Position numbers and translations under genes: made by a program. The notes under the pieces were generated by a model. It did not search any database and was not told where the DNA came from. It was given only the letters and a program-made list of their open reading frames with translations. Shown piece after piece: positions 43,521 to 53,316 of a stretch of 64,000 bases of DNA. The stretch spans positions 806,001 to 870,000 of the forward strand of contig NZ_JADYWU010000001.1 of assembly GCF_015864665.1 (NCBI RefSeq), in the 5' to 3' direction. The DNA comes from Salinibacterium sp. SWN167. GTDB taxonomy: Bacteria; Actinomycetota; Actinomycetes; Actinomycetales; Microbacteriaceae. Every line of letters starts with the position of its first letter. The stretch's first letter is position 1.

Positions 43521-44849
43521 CTAACCTATTCTCTCTTTGCGACCCAAGATGCCTTGTGGTCTGAACAACAAGACGATGATGAGCACGCCGAGCGCACCCA
43601 CGTACTTCAGGTCTGATGGGATGAAGAGGCTAGACGTCTCAACAAGAACGCCGACGATGATCGAGCCGACGAGCGCACCGAATGCTGTTCCGAGTCCACC
43701 CAGGGTGACTGCGGCAAACACGAGCAGCAAGATCTGCGCTCCCATGTCCCAACGGATGCCCGGGCGGAAGTAGGCCCAGAGAACACCGGCAAGACCGGCC
43801 ATGGCGGCAGCGAGGATCCAAACCACACGGACGACTTGGTCGACGTCGATTCCCGATGCCGCTGCCAGAGACGGGTTGTCAGAGACGGCGCGAGTTGCCT
43901 TACCGATCTTGGTCTTGACGAGCCACCACGCGAAGATCACGATCACGACGATGCTGATGACCATGCTGATCATGTTGGTTTGGCTGAGCGATACCGATCC
44001 GAAGAGCGGGATATCGGGGGAGTCGGAGCCGGGTAGTTGCTCGGTTCCTCCTCCACGGAAGTACTGGAACGTATAGCGAAGTGCCAGCGACAGACCGATT
44101 GACACGATCATGAGCTGAACGATACCGACGCCCTTCTTGCGCAGCGGTTTCCAGAGCGCGGCATCGAGTGACCACCCGAAGCCGGCACTGAGGAGTACGG
44201 CGAGCGGTATCGCAATCCAGACAGGCCAACCGAGGTCGACCGACACAATGAGCGCCATCACCGCACCGAAGGTCACCATTTCTGCGTGCGCAAAGTTGGA
44301 GAGCCCGGTGGTTCCGTAAACGAGCGAGATGCCGATGGCAGCGAGGCCGAGCATCAGTCCGAAGTTCACGCCATTGACGATTCGTTCAACGAATTGATCG
44401 AAGAAGCTCGTGACGTTGCGTTCACCGCGGCCGATAAAGAAGTTCATGACGGTCGAGCCACTCGGGCCGATCATCGCCTCTTTAACGTTAGGGGTGTCGT
44501 CGTCGCCGACCTCGTCGATTACCGCAATGCCCTCGGGCAGCGTTTCTTCGTTGAGGGTGACAGTGAATTCGTCACCGTCGGGAACTCCGACTTTCCAACG
44601 ACCATCAGCATCCGTGGCTACTTCAACCTCGTAGCCGCCGCCAGAGATGGTGAGAAGTACACCCTCTAGTGCCACGCTTTCGAGCTTGACGTTACCGATG
44701 ATGCTGTTGTCGTATTCGTCGACGTTTACCTCGTCGGCCATTGCAGGCATGGCCATCAGAGAGAAGGCGGCAGAAAGTGCGACGATGAGTGCTACAAGCA
44801 CTCCTCGTCTATTTTTCCGTCGCGTGCGGCGATAATCCGCTGTGTTCAC
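43521..44849 (-). CDS. livH: LivH-type permease fused to an N-terminal secreted carboxypeptidase-regulatory-like domain
   Basis: A 442-residue protein. The C-terminal 300 residues are a LivH permease (VNGVNFGLMLGLAAIGISLVYGTTGLSNFAHAEM..., coupling loop VKTKIGKATRAVSDNPSLAAASGI). In front lies a signal peptide (basic RRTRRKNRR, then a hydrophobic stretch ending AMPAMADE) and an extracytoplasmic beta-sandwich-like domain of about 90 residues (GVLLTISGGGYEVEVATDADGRWKVGVPDG...), as in carboxypeptidase regulatory domains. E. coli LivH has neither. The GTG at 44849 is preceded by GGAGG; the longer frame to 44948 has no such support. Confidence 0.88.
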   Translation of the reverse strand: MNTADYRRTRRKNRRGVLVALIVALSAAFSLMAMPAMADEVNVDEYDNSIIGNVKLESVALEGVLLTISGGGYEVEVATDADGRWKVGVPDGDEFTVTLNEETLPEGIAVIDEVGDDDTPNVKEAMIGPSGSTVMNFFIGRGERNVTSFFDQFVERIVNGVNFGLMLGLAAIGISLVYGTTGLSNFAHAEMVTFGAVMALIVSVDLGWPVWIAIPLAVLLSAGFGWSLDAALWKPLRKKGVGIVQLMIVSIGLSLALRYTFQYFRGGGTEQLPGSDSPDIPLFGSVSLSQTNMISMVISIVVIVIFAWWLVKTKIGKATRAVSDNPSLAAASGIDVDQVVRVVWILAAAMAGLAGVLWAYFRPGIRWDMGAQILLLVFAAVTLGGLGTAFGALVGSIIVGVLVETSSLFIPSDLKYVGALGVLIIVLLFRPQGILGRKERIG

Positions 44850-45069
44850 AGGACCTCCAGGAAGGGACCCAGCCGGACTCAAGAATCCCGCGGGTTCTGA
44901 TGTGCCGACGGCAATGACGGCACCGGCCGATTGCGGTCCGACATACAAATGCTTGTCGGGTACAAAGCGGTGAAGCCATTATGCGGGGGAATGTTCTGGC
45001 ACGAAACCCGTTAATATTGATTGGCCGGAGATTTAACACAAGATCACCGGTTTCGCGCTCCTGCCGTAA

Positions 45070-46584
<1,515 letters not shown>

Positions 46585-46608
46585 AAACTACGCGACCGAA
46601 ACACACTG

Positions 46609-46644
46609 AAGGCCTGCTGGAGCGATTGCTTCCAGCAGGCCTTT
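46609..46644. terminator. Terminator between guaB and the ABC exporter genes
   Basis: AAGGCCTGCTGGA and TCCAGCAGGCCTTT form a 13-bp stem with a 9-base loop, flanked by short A and T runs, between convergent genes. Confidence 0.85.
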
Positions 46645-46672
46645 CGCGTTGGGGAGGGCGAGACCTGCCCGG

Positions 46673-47491
46673 CTAGGCGGACACGTCGCGGCGGTTGAAG
46701 ACGAACCCACCGAGAACGAGCATGACGGCAGAAATTCCGAAGATGAGCCCGAGGGCACCCCAGTCGGCTCCCTCGCTCAGCGGAGAGTTGCCGAACGCCC
46801 AGTAGTAGGGCGAGAGGTTGTGCAGCCATTCGACACCGGCGCTTTGGTTGCCAAGCGAGTTGAGGATGTACCCGAGCAGGGAGATTCCTGCGGCGGCAGC
46901 AGAGGCAAAACTGCGACGACCGGTGATGGCGCCGACAGCGAGACCAAAGCTGGCCGCGAGCACTCCCACACCGAACAGCGCCGCACATCCGCCGATCACA
47001 TGGGCAGGCTCAAGGTCGATCCCCGAGGAATCGTTGAGCGCGAGAATCAGCAGCGCCGAAACGATGCTCAACCACAGCAGGCGCAGGATTACTCCGAGGC
47101 TACGCTCGACCATAATCTGCACGCGGGAAACCCCATGGGCGAGAGTGAGTTCGAGCGAACCCGACTCCTCATCGCCCGCGATCGCCGCCGAGCTCCACAG
47201 GGTGGCGGCAATCGTGAAGAGCACGAACCCGATGAGGCCAAGGTACGTCGCCTGCACGTAGCCGGCGCCGCTGGCGAGGTCTTGGAAACCAAGAGTGCTC
47301 GCGAGTCCATCCGGCAGCGAGGCAATGATGTCTTCGAAGCCCGCGTTGTCTCCCGAGAACGAGGAATACAGCGGCACATAGAGAAAAATCGCTCCCGTGA
47401 CGCCGGCCGTCCAGCCGAGTAGGCCTCGCCATGAGTCGGCAAGGTTGCGCCGAGTGAGGGGCAGAAAGCGCCCGGTCATGCTCTGACTCAT
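46673..47491 (-). CDS. ABC-2 type exporter permease
   Basis: A 272-residue membrane protein with about six hydrophobic segments (WRGLLGWTAGVTGAIFLYVPLYSS near the N-terminus; ISAVMLVLGGFVFNRRD at the end) and the LELTLAHGVSRVQIMVER loop typical of ABC-2 permeases. Its ATG overlaps the stop of the ATPase gene by four bases. Together with that ATPase it forms an exporter whose substrate is unknown; TetR-linked pairs of this kind often handle drugs or lipids. Confidence 0.85.
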   Translation of the reverse strand: MSQSMTGRFLPLTRRNLADSWRGLLGWTAGVTGAIFLYVPLYSSFSGDNAGFEDIIASLPDGLASTLGFQDLASGAGYVQATYLGLIGFVLFTIAATLWSSAAIAGDEESGSLELTLAHGVSRVQIMVERSLGVILRLLWLSIVSALLILALNDSSGIDLEPAHVIGGCAALFGVGVLAASFGLAVGAITGRRSFASAAAAGISLLGYILNSLGNQSAGVEWLHNLSPYYWAFGNSPLSEGADWGALGLIFGISAVMLVLGGFVFNRRDVSA

Positions 47492-48402
47492 TTGTTTGCC
47501 TCATTCGAGTAGAGGTCGATAACCGACGATTCGAGATCTTGCTCTTCCACCCGCAGATCTACCACGTGGAAGGGGGCGATCGCCTTGACGAGGGCGTCGA
47601 TGTGTCCCTCGACCGTGCCGGTGACCTGAATCACCTCGCCATCAGCGACGGTGAGGTTAGCCAGTTGCGGCAGGGCAAGCAGGGCAGTGCGGATGTCGTC
47701 GGCTGCGGCATCCGTGAAGTCAATGACAACGCGGCGGATGGCGCTCGCGCGCAGGCTGGCGACGTCGCCCACTTTCACCACGGTGCCGTTGCGGAGTACC
47801 GCAACCTGATCGGCAGCGTTCTGGATCTCGCTCAAGACGTGAGAGCTGAGGAACACTGTCTGACCATTGTGTTGAGCTTCGCGCACCATCGAGAGGAACT
47901 CTTGCTGCACAAGAGGATCGAGACCACTCGTCGGTTCGTCGAGCACCAGCAGTTTCGGCTCATGCATGAACGCCTGCACGAGGCCGAGTTTTTGTTTGTT
48001 GCCTTTGGAGAGGGTACGCACGTGGCGGGTGAGGTCGAGCCCCAACCGCTCAGCGAGCGAATCGATGCGGCCGGGCGCTACAGGGCCGCTGATTTCGGCG
48101 TAGTGCTTGAGCAGCGAGCGGCCAGTGACGCGGCCCTCGAGGAGTAGTTCGCCCGGCAGGAATCCGATGTCACGGCGCAGTGCAGCACCGCCGGTGATGG
48201 GGGACTGCCCGAGCACGGTGGCACTGCCCGAGGTGGGGCGAATGATGTCGAGCAGTAGCCGCATCGCGGTCGTCTTGCCGGCACCGTTAGGGCCGATCAT
48301 GCCGAATACGCTGCCGGTTTCCACGGCGAGATCCAAGCCGTCGAGGGCAGTGTTTTTGCCGTAACGCTTGGTCAGCGCCTGAGTTTCAATGGCGTAAGTC
48401 AT
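47488..48402 (-). CDS. ABC exporter ATP-binding protein (CcmA/DrrA type)
   Basis: A 304-residue ATPase. Walker A GPNGAGKTTAMRLL (about 38-51), signature LSKGNKQKLGLVQAF (the KGN variant of the drug-exporter subgroup), Walker B LLVLDEPTSGLDP, and SSHVLSEIQNAAD. A C-terminal extension (DFTDAAADDIRTALLAL...) matches the DrrA-type tail. The ATG at 48402 is chosen because Walker A then lies at the usual distance; the frame runs on to 48702 inside the TetR gene. It overlaps the TetR 3' end by 17 bases. Confidence 0.9.
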   Translation of the reverse strand: MTYAIETQALTKRYGKNTALDGLDLAVETGSVFGMIGPNGAGKTTAMRLLLDIIRPTSGSATVLGQSPITGGAALRRDIGFLPGELLLEGRVTGRSLLKHYAEISGPVAPGRIDSLAERLGLDLTRHVRTLSKGNKQKLGLVQAFMHEPKLLVLDEPTSGLDPLVQQEFLSMVREAQHNGQTVFLSSHVLSEIQNAADQVAVLRNGTVVKVGDVASLRASAIRRVVIDFTDAAADDIRTALLALPQLANLTVADGEVIQVTGTVEGHIDALVKAIAPFHVVDLRVEEQDLESSVIDLYSNEANK

Positions 48403-49030
48403 GGGTGGGGCCGGAGCCTGGTCCTTCCTGGGAGGGAATCGTTGAGGGGGTGTAGATGCCGTGGGTATAGAGCTCGAGGGCGGCATTGCCCATGCGGCTG
48501 AGGCTGTCGAGGCTGAGTTGGCTGCTACCGAGACTGCGGGCGATGTGGCTTTGCAGAGTGAGGGTCGACAGGCTGTGGGTAACGAGGAGCACGGCGCGCG
48601 CGTGCTCGTCGGCGCTGGGCGTGATGGCTCCGCTCGCCACTCCGTCAGCGAGCATGGTGTGGGACATGGCGACGAGGCGGTCGAACAGGTCTGCCCCGGC
48701 AACTGAGTCGTCGGTGAAGAGGCGGCCCAGGTAGATAAGCCAGGGCTCGAAGGTGGGCAGATCGGCGTACCACTCGCTCACTGCCGCGCTCACGTCGCCT
48801 TCGCCCATCCCGACTTTGCGGTGGGTGACCTCGGTGATGATGAAATCGTCACACGCGACCTTGAGCTTGCGCATGCTTCCAAAGTGGTGGATGACAAGGC
48901 CAGCACTCACTCCGGCTTCGGTCGCGACACCACGGGCGCTCGTCGCGGCAAACCCGTTCTGTCCGATGAGCCGGATTGCGGCGTCGCGGATGCGAGCCTT
49001 CGTGGTGGAATCATCCGATCTTGAACGCAT
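48386..49030 (-). CDS. TetR-family transcriptional regulator
   Basis: A 214-residue regulator. The N-terminal helix-turn-helix is ARIRDAAIRLIGQNGFAATSARGVATEAGVSAGLVIHHFGS (given here in outline; residues about 10-50), followed by a ligand-binding domain of the TetR_C type. The ATG at 49030 stands 7 bases after TAGTTT with TTGACA 17 bases further upstream, an excellent promoter for a leaderless message; the longer frame to 49183 would cross that promoter. It is co-transcribed with the exporter it probably controls. Confidence 0.9.
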   Translation of the reverse strand: MRSRSDDSTTKARIRDAAIRLIGQNGFAATSARGVATEAGVSAGLVIHHFGSMRKLKVACDDFIITEVTHRKVGMGEGDVSAAVSEWYADLPTFEPWLIYLGRLFTDDSVAGADLFDRLVAMSHTMLADGVASGAITPSADEHARAVLLVTHSLSTLTLQSHIARSLGSSQLSLDSLSRMGNAALELYTHGIYTPSTIPSQEGPGSGPTHDLRH

Positions 49031-49037
49031 GTTTAAC

Positions 49038-49066
49038 AAACTAAACGCTTGTTCAATTGTTGTCAA
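49038..49066 (-). promoter_or_regulatory. Promoter of the TetR-exporter operon
   Basis: On the minus strand TTGACA (49066-49061), 17 bases, TAGTTT (49043-49038), 7 bases, ATG. Short AT-rich inverted repeats (GTTT-AAC-AAAC at 49031-49041) overlap the start region and might be a TetR operator. Confidence 0.7.
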
Positions 49067-49154
49067 TCGTGCGTGTCCCACGCGCTCTTCCACTAAATGG
49101 GCGGCTCCCCGCAGCAGCGGTGTCTCACAATCGCTGGCCGGGTAGTCTTGACGG

Positions 49155-50276
49155 GTGAATGATTTCGAGATTGGCCGCGCCAAGCGCGCTCGCCGCGTCT
49201 ACTCCTTTGATGACATCGCTATCGTGCCGTCGCGCCGCACGCGTGACCCTCGTGATGTGTCGGTGAGCTGGACGATTGACGCCTACACGTTCGACATCCC
49301 CGTGATCGCAGCCCCCATGGACTCCGTGGTGTCGCCGGCGACCGCGATCGCCATGGGAAAGCTCGGCGGCCTCGGTGTTCTCGACCTCGAAGGTCTCTGG
49401 ACTCGCTACGAAAACCCCGAACCCGTTCTCGAAGAAATTCGTTCGCTGCCCGCCGACCAGGCGACCGCGCGCATGCAACAGCTGTACGCCGAGCCGATCA
49501 AGCCCGAGCTCGTCACGCAGCGTCTCGCGGAAATCCGGGAAGCCGGAGTGCCCGTTGCCGGCGCCCTGAGCCCGCAGCGCACTCAAGAGCTGTATCAAAC
49601 TGTGGTTGATGCCGGAGTCGACCTGTTCGTTATCCGCGGCACAACCGTGAGTGCCGAGCACGTCTCCAAGACGACTGAGCCGCTCAACCTCAAGGAGTTC
49701 ATTTATGAACTCGACGTTCCCGTGATCGTGGGAGGCGCCGCAACCTACACCGCGGCTCTGCACCTCATGCGCACCGGCGCCGCTGGCGTACTCGTGGGAT
49801 TCGGCGGCGGAGCCTCCAGCACCACGCGCACTGCCCTCGGCATCCACGCTCCCATGGCAACCGCTGTTGCCGATGTTGCCGGCGCTCGCCGTGACTACAT
49901 GGACGAGTCGGGCGGCCGCTATGTGCACGTGATCGCCGATGGTGGTCTGGGTACCAGTGGCGACATCGTCAAAGCAATTTCTGTTGGTGCGGATGCGGTC
50001 ATGCTCGGCAGTGCTCTCGCTCGCGCCACCGAAGCGCCTGGTGGCGGTTACCACTGGGGTCAAGAAGCGCACCACTCTGAACTTCCTCGCGGAAACCGTG
50101 TCGAAGTTGGGCAGCTTGCTCCTCTCGCAGAAATCCTCAACGGCCCCTCGTCACACCCGAACGGTCAGTCGAACCTCATCGGTGCGCTGCGTCGCTCGAT
50201 GGCCACCACCGGCTACTCCGACCTCAAGGAATTCCAACGGGTCGATGTTGTTGTTGCTCCGTACAATCCGCTGTAG
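49155..50276 (+). CDS. guaB3: GuaB3-family IMP dehydrogenase paralogue
   Basis: A 373-residue TIM-barrel protein of the GuaB3 group found next to guaB/guaA in Actinobacteria and Cyanobacteria. It has the IMPDH-like start (RVYSFDDIAIVPSRRTRD), FDIPVIAAPMDSVVSPATAIAMGKLGGLGVLD and HVIADGGLGTSGDIVKAISVGADAVMLGSALA, but no CBS domains. The usual catalytic GPGSxCTTR loop is replaced by VGFGGGASSTTRTALG, without cysteine. Its role in guanine nucleotide metabolism is not settled. The GTG start is 6 bases after TAGTCT, so probably leaderless. Confidence 0.9.
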   Translation: MNDFEIGRAKRARRVYSFDDIAIVPSRRTRDPRDVSVSWTIDAYTFDIPVIAAPMDSVVSPATAIAMGKLGGLGVLDLEGLWTRYENPEPVLEEIRSLPADQATARMQQLYAEPIKPELVTQRLAEIREAGVPVAGALSPQRTQELYQTVVDAGVDLFVIRGTTVSAEHVSKTTEPLNLKEFIYELDVPVIVGGAATYTAALHLMRTGAAGVLVGFGGGASSTTRTALGIHAPMATAVADVAGARRDYMDESGGRYVHVIADGGLGTSGDIVKAISVGADAVMLGSALARATEAPGGGYHWGQEAHHSELPRGNRVEVGQLAPLAEILNGPSSHPNGQSNLIGALRRSMATTGYSDLKEFQRVDVVVAPYNPL

Positions 50277-50316
50277 CTAAACCCACGTTCACGTCATCTG
50301 GCGCTGGAGGAAAACA

Positions 50317-52044
50317 ATGGTCAAGCCCCGATCGATTGCCCCGACAGCGCCGCTGAGCGCCGAACAACGCACCGCCGCCATTGCGGCACTGCGCGACACT
50401 GAACTCGACATTCTCGTGATCGGTGGCGGCATTGTCGGCACCGGCAGTGCCTTGGATGCCGTGACGCGCGGCCTGAACGTCGGCATGGTCGAGGCGCGGG
50501 ACTGGGCCTCAGGCACGTCGAGTCGGTCATCGAAGCTCGTACACGGCGGCATCCGCTATCTGGAACAACTCGATTTTCGACTCGTGCGCGAAGCGCTCAA
50601 GGAACGTGGCTTGCTCTTGCAGCGGCTTGCGCCTCATCTGGTGAAGCCCGTGCGCTTTCTCTACCCCGTGACAAAGCCTGTTATCGAACGGCTATATATC
50701 GGTGCGGGAATGTTGCTCTACGACCTTCTCAGTTATACCGGCGGTCGACCGCCAGGAGTGCCTCATCACCGGCACCTCACGCGCGGGCAGATGCTGCGGG
50801 CGGCACCGAGCTTGCGAGGCGACGCCTTTCGCGGTGGGCTCACCTACTACGACGCTCAAGTTGACGATGCCCGCTACGTGTCGACTCTCGCGCGCACCGC
50901 CAGCTTCTACGGCGCTCACGTTGCGAACCGCGTGCGGGTCGAAGATTTCGTGAAGGTGGGCGAGCGTGTAGTCGGTGTGCTGGCGCACGATCTCGAGACC
51001 GGTGAAAAGTTTGAAATTCGCGCCAAGCAAGTCGTTAACGCCACCGGAGTGTGGACCGACGACACTCAGGCGATGGTGGGAACGCGCGGTCAGTTCAAGG
51101 TTAGAGCCTCCAAGGGTGTGCACCTCGTGGTGCCGCGCGATCGTTTTCAGTCGAAGCTGGGGCTGCTGCTGCGCACCGAGAAGAGCGTGCTGTTTGTGAT
51201 TCCGTGGGGTCGTCATTGGCTCATCGGCACCACCGACACTGACTGGGATCTCGACAAGGCGCACCCCGCTGCTACGGCGGCCGATATCGACTATTTGCTG
51301 GCCCACGTCAATAAAGTGCTGGCTGTTCCGCTGACCCGTGACGATGTCGAAGGCGTCTACGCTGGCCTGCGCCCACTGCTCGCGGGGGAGTCGGATCTCA
51401 CCTCGAAGCTCAGCCGGGAACACATCGTCACGCACAGCGTCCCCGGTCTGGTCGTCGTCGCCGGCGGCAAATGGACCACCTACCGCATCATGGCGAAGGA
51501 TGCCGTGGATGCCGCGGTCGACGCTCTCGACGGCAAGATCTCACCGAGCATCACTGAAGACGTCGCGCTCCTCGGAGCCGAAGGCTACCGCGCCGCGTGG
51601 AACAAGCGAGCGGCTCTCGCGCGCACCTACGACGTGCACAAGTCGCGCGTCGAACATCTGCTGAACCGCTACGGGGTGCTCGCCACCGAGGTGCTTGAGC
51701 TGGTGCGCGCGACGCCGAGCCTGGCCGAAGCTCTTCCGGGCGCCGACGACTACATCGCGGCCGAGATCGTCTACGCCACGAGTGCTGAAGGTGCCCTTCA
51801 TCTGGACGACGTGCTGGCTCGCCGCACTCGTATATCGATTGAGGCATGGGATCGCGGAGTGTCCGCGGCGCCGGTGGCGGCACAGCTCATGGCTGGCGTG
51901 CTGGGCTGGGACGAAGCTCGCACTCACACGGAGATCGAGCGCTACCTCCAGCGAGTGGAAGCCGAGCTCGCCAGCCAGAAGCAGCCCGATGATGAGTCGG
52001 CTGACAGGGTTCGCCTCGAATCACCAGATATTGTTAGCGAGTGA
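50317..52044 (+). CDS. glpD: FAD-dependent glycerol-3-phosphate dehydrogenase/oxidase
   Basis: Membrane-associated flavoprotein oxidising glycerol 3-phosphate to dihydroxyacetone phosphate, passing electrons to quinone. The 575-residue protein has the FAD motif VIGGGIVGTGSALDAVTRG (about residues 32-50), SSRSSKLVHGGIRYLEQLDF and the C-terminal DAO_C domain. The GGAGGAAA ribosome binding site is strong. Its stop overlaps the GTG of the SURF1 gene by four bases. The glpQ-like gene at 56732 could supply its substrate. Confidence 0.94.
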   Translation: MVKPRSIAPTAPLSAEQRTAAIAALRDTELDILVIGGGIVGTGSALDAVTRGLNVGMVEARDWASGTSSRSSKLVHGGIRYLEQLDFRLVREALKERGLLLQRLAPHLVKPVRFLYPVTKPVIERLYIGAGMLLYDLLSYTGGRPPGVPHHRHLTRGQMLRAAPSLRGDAFRGGLTYYDAQVDDARYVSTLARTASFYGAHVANRVRVEDFVKVGERVVGVLAHDLETGEKFEIRAKQVVNATGVWTDDTQAMVGTRGQFKVRASKGVHLVVPRDRFQSKLGLLLRTEKSVLFVIPWGRHWLIGTTDTDWDLDKAHPAATAADIDYLLAHVNKVLAVPLTRDDVEGVYAGLRPLLAGESDLTSKLSREHIVTHSVPGLVVVAGGKWTTYRIMAKDAVDAAVDALDGKISPSITEDVALLGAEGYRAAWNKRAALARTYDVHKSRVEHLLNRYGVLATEVLELVRATPSLAEALPGADDYIAAEIVYATSAEGALHLDDVLARRTRISIEAWDRGVSAAPVAAQLMAGVLGWDEARTHTEIERYLQRVEAELASQKQPDDESADRVRLESPDIVSE

Positions 52045-52853
52045 GTACGAGCAATTCCCCCCTAAGCAAGTCGGTCCCCGACACTGAGCCGGCGACGATG
52101 TGGGAAATCGCACGACGCCCGCGCTGGATTGGCGCCCTCGTCTTGGCCCTCGCCATTGCCGCCAGTTTCGCGGCGCTTGGCCAGTGGCAGCTCAGCCGCA
52201 GCCTCGAAGGTGGCGAGATCACCGAGCAGCAAAGCGAAACAGCAGTCGAACTCGATTCGGTCGCTACTGCTCAAGAGCCGCTGTCGTACCTCACAACCGG
52301 TCAAACGGTCACACTTACGGCAGACCTGATTGCGGGCGACTACGTCATCCTCTCCGACCGTAGCAACGACAGCGAAGGCATTGGCTACTGGGTCGTCGCT
52401 CATGGAGTCGAACCGAGTGGTGCGAGTATTGCCATCGCGTTGGGCTGGGCCGAGTCGGCGGATGCTGCGGCATCCGCTATCGCAGATTTGGATACGATGA
52501 CGGGGCCGGTGACGCTGACCGGACGGTTGCTGCCGACCGAGTCACCGCAACAGTCGGACTTCGAAGAGGGGGAGCGCAGCGCCCTCGCGGTTTCCGAACT
52601 CGTGAACCTGTGGGCAGAAGTTCCGGCGGGAACTTACGGCGGCTACGTCATCAGTTTCGAATCCCCGGCTGGCTTGGTCGCAATTGACGCTCCGCCCCCA
52701 TCGACCGAGGTTTCACTCAACCTGCTCAATGTGTTCTACGCCGTGGAATGGGTTGTGTTCGCGGGATTCGCCGTCTTCCTCTGGTTCCGCCTCGTGCGGG
52801 ATGTATGGGAAGAGGAGCGCGAAGCTCGCAGCTCCGACGCGGCCGTAGACTAG
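52041..52853 (+). CDS. SURF1-family cytochrome oxidase assembly protein
   Basis: A 270-residue membrane protein. Two terminal transmembrane helices (RWIGALVLALAIAASFAALG at about 28-47; WVVFAGFAVFLWFRLVRDVWEE near the end) enclose an extracytoplasmic domain with the ALGQWQLSRS motif just after the first helix and YVISFESPAG-like sequence later, as in SURF1/Shy1. Members help insert heme a into cytochrome c oxidase. GTG start coupled to glpD. Oxidase genes are not in the window. Confidence 0.85.
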   Translation: MSTSNSPLSKSVPDTEPATMWEIARRPRWIGALVLALAIAASFAALGQWQLSRSLEGGEITEQQSETAVELDSVATAQEPLSYLTTGQTVTLTADLIAGDYVILSDRSNDSEGIGYWVVAHGVEPSGASIAIALGWAESADAAASAIADLDTMTGPVTLTGRLLPTESPQQSDFEEGERSALAVSELVNLWAEVPAGTYGGYVISFESPAGLVAIDAPPPSTEVSLNLLNVFYAVEWVVFAGFAVFLWFRLVRDVWEEEREARSSDAAVD

Positions 52854-52857
52854 AGCC

Positions 52858-53316
52858 ATGGCTCTCGGTCCCCGGCTTTCAGATATTCCCAGCATTCGTC
52901 GCACGCTTTCGTTCTACAAGGTGTCGTCGATCGTCACCGGAACCTTCCTGCTTGTGCTGTGCCTCATGATGATCTTCCGCTACGGACTGGGCGGCGACAT
53001 CGAGCTGAACGGCCCCGCGGGCTTCCTCACGTTGACGCCCAAGATTCTCGTGCAGGGCATCAACGTGTCGACGATTATCCTCATCGTCCACGGCTGGCTC
53101 TACGTCTTTTACGTTGCCGCAGACTTCATCCTGTGGCGCCTCACGCGCTACTCGTTCTTGCGCTTCCTCTACATCGCCCTCGGCGGTGTCATCCCTTTTC
53201 TGTCGTTCTTCCTCGAACGTCAGGTACCGCGCCTCGTTGAGGCGAAGATCGCACAACTTGAATCCGCTGCTGCTGCGAAAGCGGCCGGCACTGACTCCGC
53301 AAAGGCAACTGCATGA
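52858..53316 (+). CDS. DUF3817 membrane protein
   Basis: A 152-residue protein with three hydrophobic helices: [45 protein letters not shown], and [21 protein letters not shown]. This is the DUF3817 pattern, of unknown function, usually next to SURF1 and guaA in actinobacteria. The C-terminus is Ala/Lys-rich and cytosolic. A TAGACT (52846-52851) lies 6 bases before the ATG, so it may be transcribed leaderless as well as from the upstream operon. It overlaps guaA by four bases. Confidence 0.88.
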   Translation: MALGPRLSDIPSIRRTLSFYKVSSIVTGTFLLVLCLMMIFRYGLGGDIELNGPAGFLTLTPKILVQGINVSTIILIVHGWLYVFYVAADFILWRLTRYSFLRFLYIALGGVIPFLSFFLERQVPRLVEAKIAQLESAAAAKAAGTDSAKATA

